NCBI GenBank assembly: GCA_024222395.1
Contig: JAAEPE010000143.1
Span: 1-34,192, forward strand
Direction of reading: 5' to 3'
DNA length: 34,192 nucleotides
Source of the DNA: Myxococcales bacterium
Lineage (GTDB): Bacteria; Myxococcota_A; Polyangia; Haliangiales; Haliangiaceae
Shown here: positions 10,909-18,513 of the stretch, one piece after another
How positions within the stretch are numbered: the first letter of the stretch is position 1
Layout: each line of letters begins with the position of its first letter
Made by a program: the position numbers and the translations under genes
The notes under the pieces: generated by a model
Told to the model about the DNA's origin: nothing
The model's database searches: none
Seen by the model: the letters and a program-made list of their open reading frames with translations, nothing else

Positions 10909-11766
10909 TTAGATAGATTCGCCCTTGGAATCCTTGGAGGCATTCCGGCCGATGCTCTGGTCCATCAAGTGATCTGGGACCACGTTGCGCAGGGCTGCGA
11001 GCATGTGAGTCTTGATTTGCGGTTCGCTCTCTTCGAGTGAGGCGAGGAGGCGCTTGATGACTTGCCTCTTCTGTGCCGGGAGCCCACAACTGGGGCAGCC
11101 GCAGCGAACAACAGGGAACTCACGATTCTGATTGTACTCAATCAAGAGGGCTTCGGGCACCAGTGCCAGAGGTCGGATTACCGTATTGCGACCGTCATCC
11201 GAGTGCAGAATTGGAGGCATCGAGGCTAGCCGCCCGGAGTAGAAGAGGTTCATGACAAGGGTCTCGATGAGGTCATCGGCATGGTGGCCGAGCGCAATCT
11301 TGCTGCAGCCAAGATCCGTCGCGAGATTGTAGAGAACGCCTCTCCTAAAGCGTGAGCACAGGGTGCATGGCGTCTGACCGGGCTTGAGCATCGCTTCAAC
11401 GATTGCCGAGTAATCCTCGGTAATCATTCGATACTCAACACCGAGAGACTGAAGGTGCCTCTCGATTTGAGATGTGTCGTACCCCGGCCACCCCTGGTCG
11501 ACGTTCACTGCCAATACCTCGTACCGCACAGGGGCGCGCTTCTGCATTTCCAGCAGCACATCGAGCATGGCGTAGGAATCCTTGCCTCCCGAGATACAGA
11601 CCATGATTCGATCCCCCGCCTCGATGAGCGAGGGAAAGTCTCCGAGTAGCTGACCAACCTTCTTGCGCATCAACCGCAGCAGTTTTTCGGTGGAGCGGGG
11701 CGGCGTGGCGGCGCCAGACGAATGCGGGCGCGGAGCCAGAGAAGAGAGGGGCACCAGGGTCTCCAT
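10909..11766 (-). CDS. ttcA: tRNA 2-thiocytidine biosynthesis protein TtcA
   Basis: Iron-sulfur enzyme of the PP-loop ATPase superfamily that thiolates cytidine 32 of certain tRNAs in the cytoplasm. It has 285 residues. The PP-loop motif SGGKDS is at 59-64. The cluster cysteines are in PCTLCSRFRRG (Cys134 and Cys137) and RCGCPSCGLP (Cys224 and Cys227, with an extra Cys222). The block ALGHHADDLIETLVMNLFYS is diagnostic of TtcA. ATG at 11764-11766 starts the gene. The 33-base gap from the lipoprotein gene upstream suggests shared transcription. Other TtcA/TtuA-type thiolases are possible, but the length and motif order fit TtcA best. Confidence 0.93.
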   Translation of the reverse strand: METLVPLSSLAPRPHSSGAATPPRSTEKLLRLMRKKVGQLLGDFPSLIEAGDRIMVCISGGKDSYAMLDVLLEMQKRAPVRYEVLAVNVDQGWPGYDTSQIERHLQSLGVEYRMITEDYSAIVEAMLKPGQTPCTLCSRFRRGVLYNLATDLGCSKIALGHHADDLIETLVMNLFYSGRLASMPPILHSDDGRNTVIRPLALVPEALLIEYNQNREFPVVRCGCPSCGLPAQKRQVIKRLLASLEESEPQIKTHMLAALRNVVPDHLMDQSIGRNASKDSKGESI

Positions 11767-11799
11767 GAGCGGGCCTATACCATGAGATGCGCGCTGGGC

Positions 11800-13059
11800 T
11801 CAGGGATTCAGAGGGGCAGCGCCTGCGTCTCTGGGCCCTGGAGATACGGAACCGCCGTCTAGCCGTTGCACTGGCAATGCCGACTTGCGAGCAACCGGTA
11901 GCTCGATCTGCATGACGGGCACGACGTGTCGGAGCGCCCCTTGCTTGCGCTCCATGTAGATCCCGCCGACCGCGACGGCGCCATCACGCCCCGTCATCTC
12001 GACGAGGAAATCCGCGGTCTGCATACGTGCCCCTATCCACGACGCCGTCTTCGCCTCGAGAGCGAAGGCAACCCGATTCCAGGTTGAGGAAAACCTGCCG
12101 CCAGACAGAGTCAATCGCGTGACAACGACCTCGCGCAACTGCACGGTGCGTCGTTCAGAAACTGCATAGATCTCCTCCCGAGCAGCCCCTGTGTCCAAGC
12201 TGTCGAGAAAACTCAGGTTCGGAATGCTCGTGGACGCAACGAGTCGCGGCTCACCGCTCTGTCCATCGAGCACCGCCCACCCAATCGAGTCGCCATTGCG
12301 AAGTAGCGCTCCACCTCTATCGGACGTCGGACAAGCGAAGTGCACTGACACCGCGCGACTCCCAGCAGTTCCGAGTTTCGGCGACTTGGCCAGCGCGAGG
12401 AAGTCTCCCCGTCGTGCGTCTAGCTCAGCAGCCTTGCACGATGTCTCTGCTACGCCGGTCTCGCCGTCGGAAGCGACGACATTCGTCGGAATCGACGGCA
12501 TCACTACTGCCGCCACGACCTTACCTTTCTCCACGATGAATCTCGTATCGGGAAGTGCGGTGAACGTAATAATGCGCGAGTCCCTGCCCTGATTCTCTGG
12601 CGCCTTTAGCGCCCCCAGAGCACCAATGAGCTCTTGAAGGCCGGCTCCAACGCCAACCCCACTCTCGGTGCGGGCAATATCCGGATCGAGAACGGAGATG
12701 AACGCCACCCCACCTCGTCGGCCAACTCCGACGAGTAGGGCATCGCCCTCAGTCCGCATAAGTCGGTAGTCGAAAAGCCCATCGGCCTCAAAGAGCTCAA
12801 CTCCTCGAGAGCCGCTCGGCAAGAGTGCATGAGTCTCCTGCAGCGATGCTGCCAACTCATACGGACCAACACCGTTGCGATGAATGTTATGCGGGGGCAC
12901 GGCGCGAACCGGGTCCAATGGCGGCGGACGGAAGACTCGGCGGCCAAAACTCGCGTCTTCGAGAAGCCCTCCATTGCCGCCCCCGCCCTCCTTGCTCGAG
13001 CAACTCACAAGAAGGCCCGCAGCAAGGACCATCGACGCGAGATGCGTCACCGCCCGCAT
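11800..13059 (-). CDS. Hypothetical lipoprotein
   Basis: Protein of 419 residues with a clear lipoprotein signal peptide (HLASMVLAAGLLVSC), Cys20 being the likely lipidated residue, followed by a Gly-rich stretch. The rest is beta-rich in appearance (LFDYRLMRTEGDALLVGVG; GGVAFISVLDPD) and may form a propeller or similar fold, but I recognise no domain. Its ATG overlaps the stop of the upstream kinase gene by one base (TAATG), so it is probably translated together with the kinase and may be functionally linked to it. Confidence 0.8.
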   Translation of the reverse strand: MRAVTHLASMVLAAGLLVSCSSKEGGGGNGGLLEDASFGRRVFRPPPLDPVRAVPPHNIHRNGVGPYELAASLQETHALLPSGSRGVELFEADGLFDYRLMRTEGDALLVGVGRRGGVAFISVLDPDIARTESGVGVGAGLQELIGALGALKAPENQGRDSRIITFTALPDTRFIVEKGKVVAAVVMPSIPTNVVASDGETGVAETSCKAAELDARRGDFLALAKSPKLGTAGSRAVSVHFACPTSDRGGALLRNGDSIGWAVLDGQSGEPRLVASTSIPNLSFLDSLDTGAAREEIYAVSERRTVQLREVVVTRLTLSGGRFSSTWNRVAFALEAKTASWIGARMQTADFLVEMTGRDGAVAVGGIYMERKQGALRHVVPVMQIELPVARKSALPVQRLDGGSVSPGPRDAGAAPLNP

Positions 13060-14456
13060 TAGAGAGCGCCGAGCGCTACGGCGATACCGACAGCGATACC
13101 GACAGCGATACCGACCAAGAAGAGGCTCCAGGCACCGCCATTGGAGGAGCTCAGGTGTGAATTCGCAGCAGCCTCGGAGTGCGCCGCTTGTCCGTCTCCT
13201 GGGGCCTCACTCGCCTCTGGGACGCTTTGCTCTGGTGCCTCGAGCGCAGGCTCTGGCGCGGACTCGACCGTTGCCGAAGCCAGTCCCGCCGCAGACTCGG
13301 GCGCCGCACGCGATGCCGTTCGCACAAGCTCCACGTCAATGCCTAGCGCTTCGGCAACGGCGGCCTCGTCTTCGTCGACTTCATCCCACGATGCCGCAGC
13401 CTCCGGATCCAAGTCGGCCATCGCAGCAAAACCACTGAACAGACCGCGATCAAAATCGAGCTGTTCAACATCGCTATCGAGTTCCGCCTCGGCGATGAAG
13501 TGTTCGCGACGCTCTCCGCCTTCGGCAACAGCGAGTCTGTCCAGGTACCGCGCGACGCCAATAGGGCTGGTGCGCATGCTCTCTTCTCGGAGGTACTCCC
13601 CAAGTGCATCCGCAAAGTCGTTCGCTTCTTGGTAGCGATCACTTGGCTCGGATTCGAGAGCGCGCATCACGATGGATTCGAGAGCGCCGGGGTAGTCGTG
13701 GCGCACGAAGGTCGGTACCTCTATATCGCAGCTAACGATTCGCGGAAGCACTTCGCTGGCCGGGCCGCGGAAGAGCCGGCGTCCAAGCGTGATTTCGTAG
13801 AGCACGATACCCAGTGAGAAGATATCTGAGCGATGATCTAGCTTGCCGCGCCGCGCCTGCTCTGGCGACATGTAGCTGAGCTTGCCCGGAACCAGTTGAG
13901 CGTCGCGATACTGCTGACCACGGAACTGGCTGATGCCGTAGTCGATAATCTGAAGATAGCCGTCTTGGCCCACTAAGAGATTGTTGGGCGAGATATCGCA
14001 GTGCACCAGTTCGAGTTCTTGGCCCGAGGTATCTCGAAGGTTGTGGTAGTGGCCCATGCCCAGTGCGGCTTGGCGAATCAGCTCGATCGCGTGCTCAAGC
14101 GGCAAGAACTCACCGCAGGCAATACCGCGACGGCAGAGTCGATTGAGTTCCTCCCCACGGATATACTCCATGGCCATGTAGGGCAGCCCCTCGTGGGTGC
14201 CACTGTCGAAGACGTGAACTGAGTTGCAGTGGCCCAGCATGCCGCTCACCCGTGCCTCGTCCCGAAACATCGAGACCACCCGCGGATCCTTTGCCAACTC
14301 AGGGCGCAGCCTCTTGATCACGACATCTTTGCTGAACCCCTCATCGCTCTGCTGGCGAGCGAGAAAGACCTCGGCCATGCCCCCGACCGCCAGGGGCTGG
14401 GTAAGCCAGTAGCGGGCGCCGAAGACGACCGTTTCTTGCTCTTGTAAGGCACTCAT
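13059..14456 (-). CDS. Tail-anchored Ser/Thr protein kinase (non-RD)
   Basis: Hanks-type protein kinase, 465 residues. Kinase domain at about 12-290: Gly loop AVGGMAEVFLAR, ATP-binding Lys48 in VVIKRLRPEL, catalytic loop VHCDISPNNLLV (Asp154, Asn159), metal-binding DYGIS (Asp172) in place of DFG, and SYMSPEQARRG. The residue before the catalytic Asp is Cys, not Arg, making it a non-RD kinase. An acidic and then Ala/Pro/Glu-rich linker runs from about 320 to 440. The C-terminus is one hydrophobic segment built of GIAV repeats, so the kinase is likely anchored in the inner membrane facing the cytoplasm, with almost nothing outside. It is translationally coupled to the lipoprotein gene and lies 46 bases after the ABC transporter gene. 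Confidence 0.92.
   Translation of the reverse strand: MSALQEQETVVFGARYWLTQPLAVGGMAEVFLARQQSDEGFSKDVVIKRLRPELAKDPRVVSMFRDEARVSGMLGHCNSVHVFDSGTHEGLPYMAMEYIRGEELNRLCRRGIACGEFLPLEHAIELIRQAALGMGHYHNLRDTSGQELELVHCDISPNNLLVGQDGYLQIIDYGISQFRGQQYRDAQLVPGKLSYMSPEQARRGKLDHRSDIFSLGIVLYEITLGRRLFRGPASEVLPRIVSCDIEVPTFVRHDYPGALESIVMRALESEPSDRYQEANDFADALGEYLREESMRTSPIGVARYLDRLAVAEGGERREHFIAEAELDSDVEQLDFDRGLFSGFAAMADLDPEAAASWDEVDEDEAAVAEALGIDVELVRTASRAAPESAAGLASATVESAPEPALEAPEQSVPEASEAPGDGQAAHSEAAANSHLSSSNGGAWSLFLVGIAVGIAVGIAVALGAL
13081..13116. repeat. Three 12-bp tandem repeats encoding GIAV
   Basis: The unit gcgataccgaca (plus strand) occurs three times in a row, the last copy ending in c instead of a. On the coding strand each unit encodes Gly-Ile-Ala-Val within the tail-anchor helix of the kinase. 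Copy-number change would alter helix length by four residues per unit without shifting the frame. Confidence 0.85.
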
Positions 14457-14502
14457 CGAGCGGAGAAATCTATCGCATTCTCCCGCAGTTCAAAGCATAT
14501 CC

Positions 14503-16332
14503 TTACGATGAACGGCTCTCATCGGCATTTTTTGGCCTATCCGCCAGGGCTTTTGGCCGATTTTCTACCTGGCGCGCCCCTGTCTGCACCCGCCAGAGAC
14601 GGGGGTAGATGCCATCGCCTCCAAGAAGTTGCTCGTGGGTGCCCGACGCCACCACGCAGCCTGCATTCAGGACATGAATGCAGTCGGCATTGCGCACGGT
14701 GCTCAGCCGGTGCGCAATCAGAATCATGGTGCGCCCCTTTGCGATGCGATCGAGGGCCTGCTGAATCGCAGCCTCCGTTTCATTGTCGACCGAGCTCGTA
14801 GCCTCGTCGAGGATCAGAATCGGTGAGTCTTTGAGCACTGCCCGAGCAATCGAAATCCGCTGACGTTGCCCGCCCGATAGCTTGTGCCCCCGCTCGCCGA
14901 CCACCGTATCGTAGCCGTCGACCAGCGACTCTATGAAGGCATGGGCCTCTGCCGCTCGCGCAGCAGCTTCCACACTCTCGTCATCCGCCTCGGGACATCC
15001 ATATCGGATATTTTCTGATACTGTGCCGTGAAATAGGAAGACATCCTGGCTAACAAAGGCAATCGCGTCTCTGAGGTCCGAGAGCCGAATGTCGGGCAAT
15101 GCGAGGCCGTCCAGAGTGATGCGCCCCGAACTGGTCTCGTAGAAACGCAGAAGCAGTTTCAGAAGCGTGCTCTTGCCTGCTCCCGTCGCTCCAACAAATG
15201 CAGTCACCCGCCCCGCCGCGACATCTATGTCGAGATTGCTCAGGACGGGGATGCTCTCGTGATACGCGAAGCTCACATCGTGCAATCGCAGGTGTCCCTT
15301 AATCGCCCCCCTCGGGAGGCGGGTCTCACCGTCGGAGAGCGCGATGGGGGTATCGAGTAACTCGAATATCCGACTACTCGAAGCCATCGCTCGCTGATAG
15401 AGATCCAGGGTTTGGCCCATCCTGGTTAGCGGCCAGAGCAGACGCTGAGTCATGAATACCAGTGTTGAGTACATGCCCACGCCGAGTTGCCCTGTGGTGG
15501 TGAGGTGGCCACCGTAGACCAGCGTAGCGATGAAGCCGCAGACGATGGCCATCCGAATCAGAGGAACGAAGGCGGCGGATAGGCGAATTGCCGTGCGATT
15601 GAGCTCCTTGTACCTCTCGCTCTCCTTCGAGATTCGTGCGATTTCGAAACGCTCAGCGGTGAAGCTCTTGATGGTGGCAATGCCGCCAATGTTGTTGGCG
15701 AGTTGGCTATTGAGCATTCCGACCTGCTCGCGCACTTGTGAATAGCGCGGCGCCATTCGCCTTTGAAATCGCAGCGACCCCAAGATGATGATCGGCATGG
15801 GGAGAAAGGCCATCCAAGCCACGCCTGGTGCTGCTGCGAAGAAGAAGGCGCCAATGCTAAGCACAGTGATGATGAGCTGGAGAATCTCGTTGGCTCCCAC
15901 GTCGAAGAACCTCTCGAGTTGGTTCACATCATCGTTGAGTACGCTCATCAATTCGCCGCTGCTCTGGTCTTCGAAGTAGCGCAGGTCGAGGTTCTGAAGA
16001 TGCTCGTAGGCCGCGATACGCATATCGTGCTGGAGCGATTGCGCCAGATTGCGCCAGCAGATCTTGAAGAGGTATTCGGTAGCAGACTCGCCCCCCCAAA
16101 TAACAAGGGTGAGCCCTGCGATTAGCCAGAGCTGCGATGAGCTACTCTCCATGCCAAGGTAGGTGGAAAGAAGCGAAGTCTCGGGGGCAACTACCGTATC
16201 CACCGCCAAGCCGATGAGCAGCGGCGGCGCCAAGTCCAGCACCTTGTTGAGCACCGAGTACAGCGTTGCGAGAATCAGGCGCTGCCGATAGCCGGCGGCG
16301 TAGCCAATGATTCTTCGGAGGGGAGAGGTCAT
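14503..16332 (-). CDS. ABC transporter half-molecule (permease-ATPase fusion, exporter type)
   Basis: Exporter-type ABC protein of 609 residues that would act as a homodimer in the inner membrane. Residues 1-325 form the six-helix ABC membrane domain (start MTSPLRRIIGYAAGYRQRL). The ATPase domain carries Walker A GATGAGKSTLLK near 378-389, a Q-loop FVSQDVFLF, the signature LSGGQRQRISIARA near 485, Walker B ILILDEATSSVD near 505 and the H-loop LIAHRLSTV. It resembles MsbA/multidrug-type lipid or drug exporters; the substrate is unknown. The ATG is at 16330-16332. The leader directly before it is a perfect inverted repeat and no separate ribosome site is visible. It lies 30 bases after gpsA. 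Confidence 0.93.
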   Translation of the reverse strand: MTSPLRRIIGYAAGYRQRLILATLYSVLNKVLDLAPPLLIGLAVDTVVAPETSLLSTYLGMESSSSQLWLIAGLTLVIWGGESATEYLFKICWRNLAQSLQHDMRIAAYEHLQNLDLRYFEDQSSGELMSVLNDDVNQLERFFDVGANEILQLIITVLSIGAFFFAAAPGVAWMAFLPMPIIILGSLRFQRRMAPRYSQVREQVGMLNSQLANNIGGIATIKSFTAERFEIARISKESERYKELNRTAIRLSAAFVPLIRMAIVCGFIATLVYGGHLTTTGQLGVGMYSTLVFMTQRLLWPLTRMGQTLDLYQRAMASSSRIFELLDTPIALSDGETRLPRGAIKGHLRLHDVSFAYHESIPVLSNLDIDVAAGRVTAFVGATGAGKSTLLKLLLRFYETSSGRITLDGLALPDIRLSDLRDAIAFVSQDVFLFHGTVSENIRYGCPEADDESVEAAARAAEAHAFIESLVDGYDTVVGERGHKLSGGQRQRISIARAVLKDSPILILDEATSSVDNETEAAIQQALDRIAKGRTMILIAHRLSTVRNADCIHVLNAGCVVASGTHEQLLGGDGIYPRLWRVQTGARQVENRPKALADRPKNADESRSS

Positions 16333-16355
16333 GGCTAGCTTGTACCAAGCTAGCC
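16333..16355 (-). promoter_or_regulatory. Perfect 10-bp hairpin abutting the ABC transporter start codon
   Basis: On the minus strand GGCTAGCTTG, a three-base loop (GTA) and CAAGCTAGCC form a perfect stem whose last base touches the ATG of the ABC transporter gene. It fills the place where a ribosome-binding site would lie, in the 30-base gap after gpsA. There is no U-run, so it is unlikely to be a simple terminator. A translational control hairpin or an RNA processing site are the options. Confidence 0.6.
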
Positions 16356-16362
16356 CCCGGCC

Positions 16363-17364
16363 CTAGTCTCTCTCGGGGCGCTGATCTCGGCCCATGATAT
16401 CCGCGATGCCTTCTCGGGGATTGAGCCCCTCGTAGAGGACCGAATAGATCAGGTTTGTGAGGGGCGCATAGACATCGTGCTGCCGTGTCCACTCGTAGGC
16501 GACCTTCGCAGTCTTCACGCCTTCGGCGATCATCTGCATTTCCGAGACGATGGTCTCGAGGCTCTTGCCATCTGCCAGTGCCAACCCGACACGGCGGTTT
16601 CGGCTGAGATCACCGGCACAGGTCAAGACCAAGTCACCCATGCCGGAGAGACCAAGAAATGTGAGAGGGTCCGCACCCATTGCAACACCCATTCGGGAGA
16701 TCTCAGCCATGCCTCGAGTGATCAGTGCCGCACGAGCATTCTGGCCAAATCCCAGCCCGTCACTCAGGCCTGCACAAATCGCGATGATGTTCTTGAGGGC
16801 CCCCCCGACCTGCACGCCCACGTAGTCGTCGCTGGAGTACACCCGAAAGAGCGGATTGTGAAACACCTCCTGCACAGCAGCTGTGCTCTCTGCGCACCGA
16901 GAAGCCACGACCATGGCGGATGGCATTCCCGCCGCCACCTCTTTGGCGAAAGTGGGACCACTTAAGAAGGCAGCGCGACTAGCGATATCCTCCGAGAAGA
17001 TATCTGAGTAGATCTGATCGATGCGATCGTAGCTATTCTCTTCGAGTCCTTTGGATGCATTGACGACCACGACTGCTTTGTCGAAGAACGGTGCCGCCCG
17101 ACCGAGCACATCGCGCGCCGCCTGTGATGGAGTAACCCCGATGACCATTCCCCGGCCCTTGACGGCTTGCTCCAGATCGGACGTCACGTTAATGCAAGCG
17201 GGCAAGAGGAAGCCCGGCAAGTAATCACCGTTCTCGCGCGTCTCTTGGATTTGAGCTGCCCGTTTGGCACTCCTGCACCAGAGAGCGACATCATACCCCT
17301 GGTCTCCAAGGTGCTTTGCAAGACACGTCCCGTAGCTACCCGCCCCAATCACTGAGATCTTCAT
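16363..17364 (-). CDS. gpsA: Glycerol-3-phosphate dehydrogenase [NAD(P)+]
   Basis: Cytoplasmic enzyme reducing dihydroxyacetone phosphate to sn-glycerol 3-phosphate, the backbone of phospholipids. The product is 333 residues, the usual length, when started at ATG 17362-17364 (MKISVIGAGSYGTCLAKHL), which places the Rossmann nucleotide-binding motif at the very N-terminus; a 20-residue upstream extension is open but looks non-coding. Other hallmarks are VNASKGLEEN, AFLSGPTFAKEVAAGMPSA, YVGVQVGGALKNIIAICAG (catalytic Lys) and GLSGMGDLVLTC. It lies 70 bases after the diguanylate cyclase gene and 30 bases before the ABC transporter gene. Confidence 0.95.
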   Translation of the reverse strand: MKISVIGAGSYGTCLAKHLGDQGYDVALWCRSAKRAAQIQETRENGDYLPGFLLPACINVTSDLEQAVKGRGMVIGVTPSQAARDVLGRAAPFFDKAVVVVNASKGLEENSYDRIDQIYSDIFSEDIASRAAFLSGPTFAKEVAAGMPSAMVVASRCAESTAAVQEVFHNPLFRVYSSDDYVGVQVGGALKNIIAICAGLSDGLGFGQNARAALITRGMAEISRMGVAMGADPLTFLGLSGMGDLVLTCAGDLSRNRRVGLALADGKSLETIVSEMQMIAEGVKTAKVAYEWTRQHDVYAPLTNLIYSVLYEGLNPREGIADIMGRDQRPERD

Positions 17365-17433
17365 GCATCGAAGACTACACCAAGCGGGCGTCTTGGCGAT
17401 GCACTCTCCGGCTTGCGTCGGCACGGAAGCTTG

Positions 17434-18513
17434 CTAACCGCTGCCTTCGTCGCCACCAGCCGAGTCTTCCGAAGCGACCGGCGTAGCGAGCACCACACAG
17501 TTTCGTCCACCGTGCTTTGCGCGGTACAGCGCGTCGTCAGCCTGTCTGACAAGTGCCTCTGCCTCCACAGCATCATCGGGGAAGGAGGAGACACCAACCG
17601 AGACAGAGACGAGCCCTCCTGGCTGCTCCTCGCGATGCTCAAAGCGGTATTCTGCAACTCGCGTGCAGAGGCGCTCAGCAACTTGAGCTGCAGTGAACTT
17701 TGGCGTGTCGACCAGGACGATCGCAAACTCCTCACCGCCGTAGCGAGCGACAAAATCATTAGCCCGACGACCATCGCCCATGATGCGCGCCAGTTGGCGA
17801 AGTAGCTCGTCCCCTTTAGGATGACCGTGGCGATCGTTGTAAGACTTGAAGTGGTCTACGTCGATCATCAGGAGCGAGAGCGGTAGTCCATTGCGGGCTG
17901 ATCGTTCGATTTCGAGCGCCAATCGCTCGTGCAAGTGACGGTGATTGTAGAGACCAGTGAGACCGTCCGTGACAGCGAGTTGAGCAAGGCGCGTATTGGC
18001 CTCGGCGAGTTCGCCTGTTCGCTCGGAAATCCGTGCTTCCAAGTCTCGATTCATTTCGAGGAGAGCCTGGTTTTTTGCGTAGAGGTCAGCAACCAATCGC
18101 TTGTTCTCCTGTGAGAGCCGGTAGCTCCGCAGCAGGCCTTCGACTGCCAAGCGGAGAGTGGCCTCATCCCACGGCTTGGCGGCGTAGAAGTCGAGTTCCG
18201 CACGATTGATGGCAGCGATCACAGCATCGAGGCCAGCTTGTCCTGTGAGGAGAATCTTGGCGGTATCCGGTGACCGGGCGTGAACTGCTTCGAGCAAATC
18301 CACCCCCTTCATGCCTGGCATGATTTGGTCCGCGATAATGACCGCGACTTGCTCACCATCTCGCTCAAGTTCATCGATAAGTTCGAGAGCATCGGCCCCA
18401 CTCTGAGCGCAGGCGATGTCGCAGTCCTTGCCAAAACGCATTGTGAGTTGCTGCTCAAGGGCGTGCAGCACTCCCTCTTCGTCATCGACGCAAAGAATCG
18501 TATCCCGGTCCAC
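17434..18513 (-). CDS. Response regulator with GGDEF diguanylate cyclase domain
   Basis: Two-component output protein of 359 residues predicted to make cyclic di-GMP. The receiver domain (1-125) has the acidic pocket around Asp10-Asp11, phospho-acceptor Asp62 in IIADQIMPGMKG, Thr90 and Lys113 in KPWDE. A coiled-coil linker (about 130-180) joins it to the GGDEF domain (180-345), which has VTDGLTGLYNHR, metal-binding DVDHFKSYND and the active-site RYGGEEF at 257-263. An allosteric inhibitory site of RxxD form is present (Arg250-Asp253), so product feedback is likely. It starts at GTG 18511-18513, overlapping the kinase stop by one base (TAGTG), so the upstream histidine kinase is the obvious partner. 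Confidence 0.93.
   Translation of the reverse strand: MDRDTILCVDDEEGVLHALEQQLTMRFGKDCDIACAQSGADALELIDELERDGEQVAVIIADQIMPGMKGVDLLEAVHARSPDTAKILLTGQAGLDAVIAAINRAELDFYAAKPWDEATLRLAVEGLLRSYRLSQENKRLVADLYAKNQALLEMNRDLEARISERTGELAEANTRLAQLAVTDGLTGLYNHRHLHERLALEIERSARNGLPLSLLMIDVDHFKSYNDRHGHPKGDELLRQLARIMGDGRRANDFVARYGGEEFAIVLVDTPKFTAAQVAERLCTRVAEYRFEHREEQPGGLVSVSVGVSSFPDDAVEAEALVRQADDALYRAKHGGRNCVVLATPVASEDSAGGDEGSG

Noticed and set aside
12884..13438. 184-codon Arg/Pro-rich plus-strand frame over the kinase tail
   Set aside because: Composition is typical of an antisense frame to an Ala/Glu-rich linker; the kinase and lipoprotein genes are coupled on the other strand.
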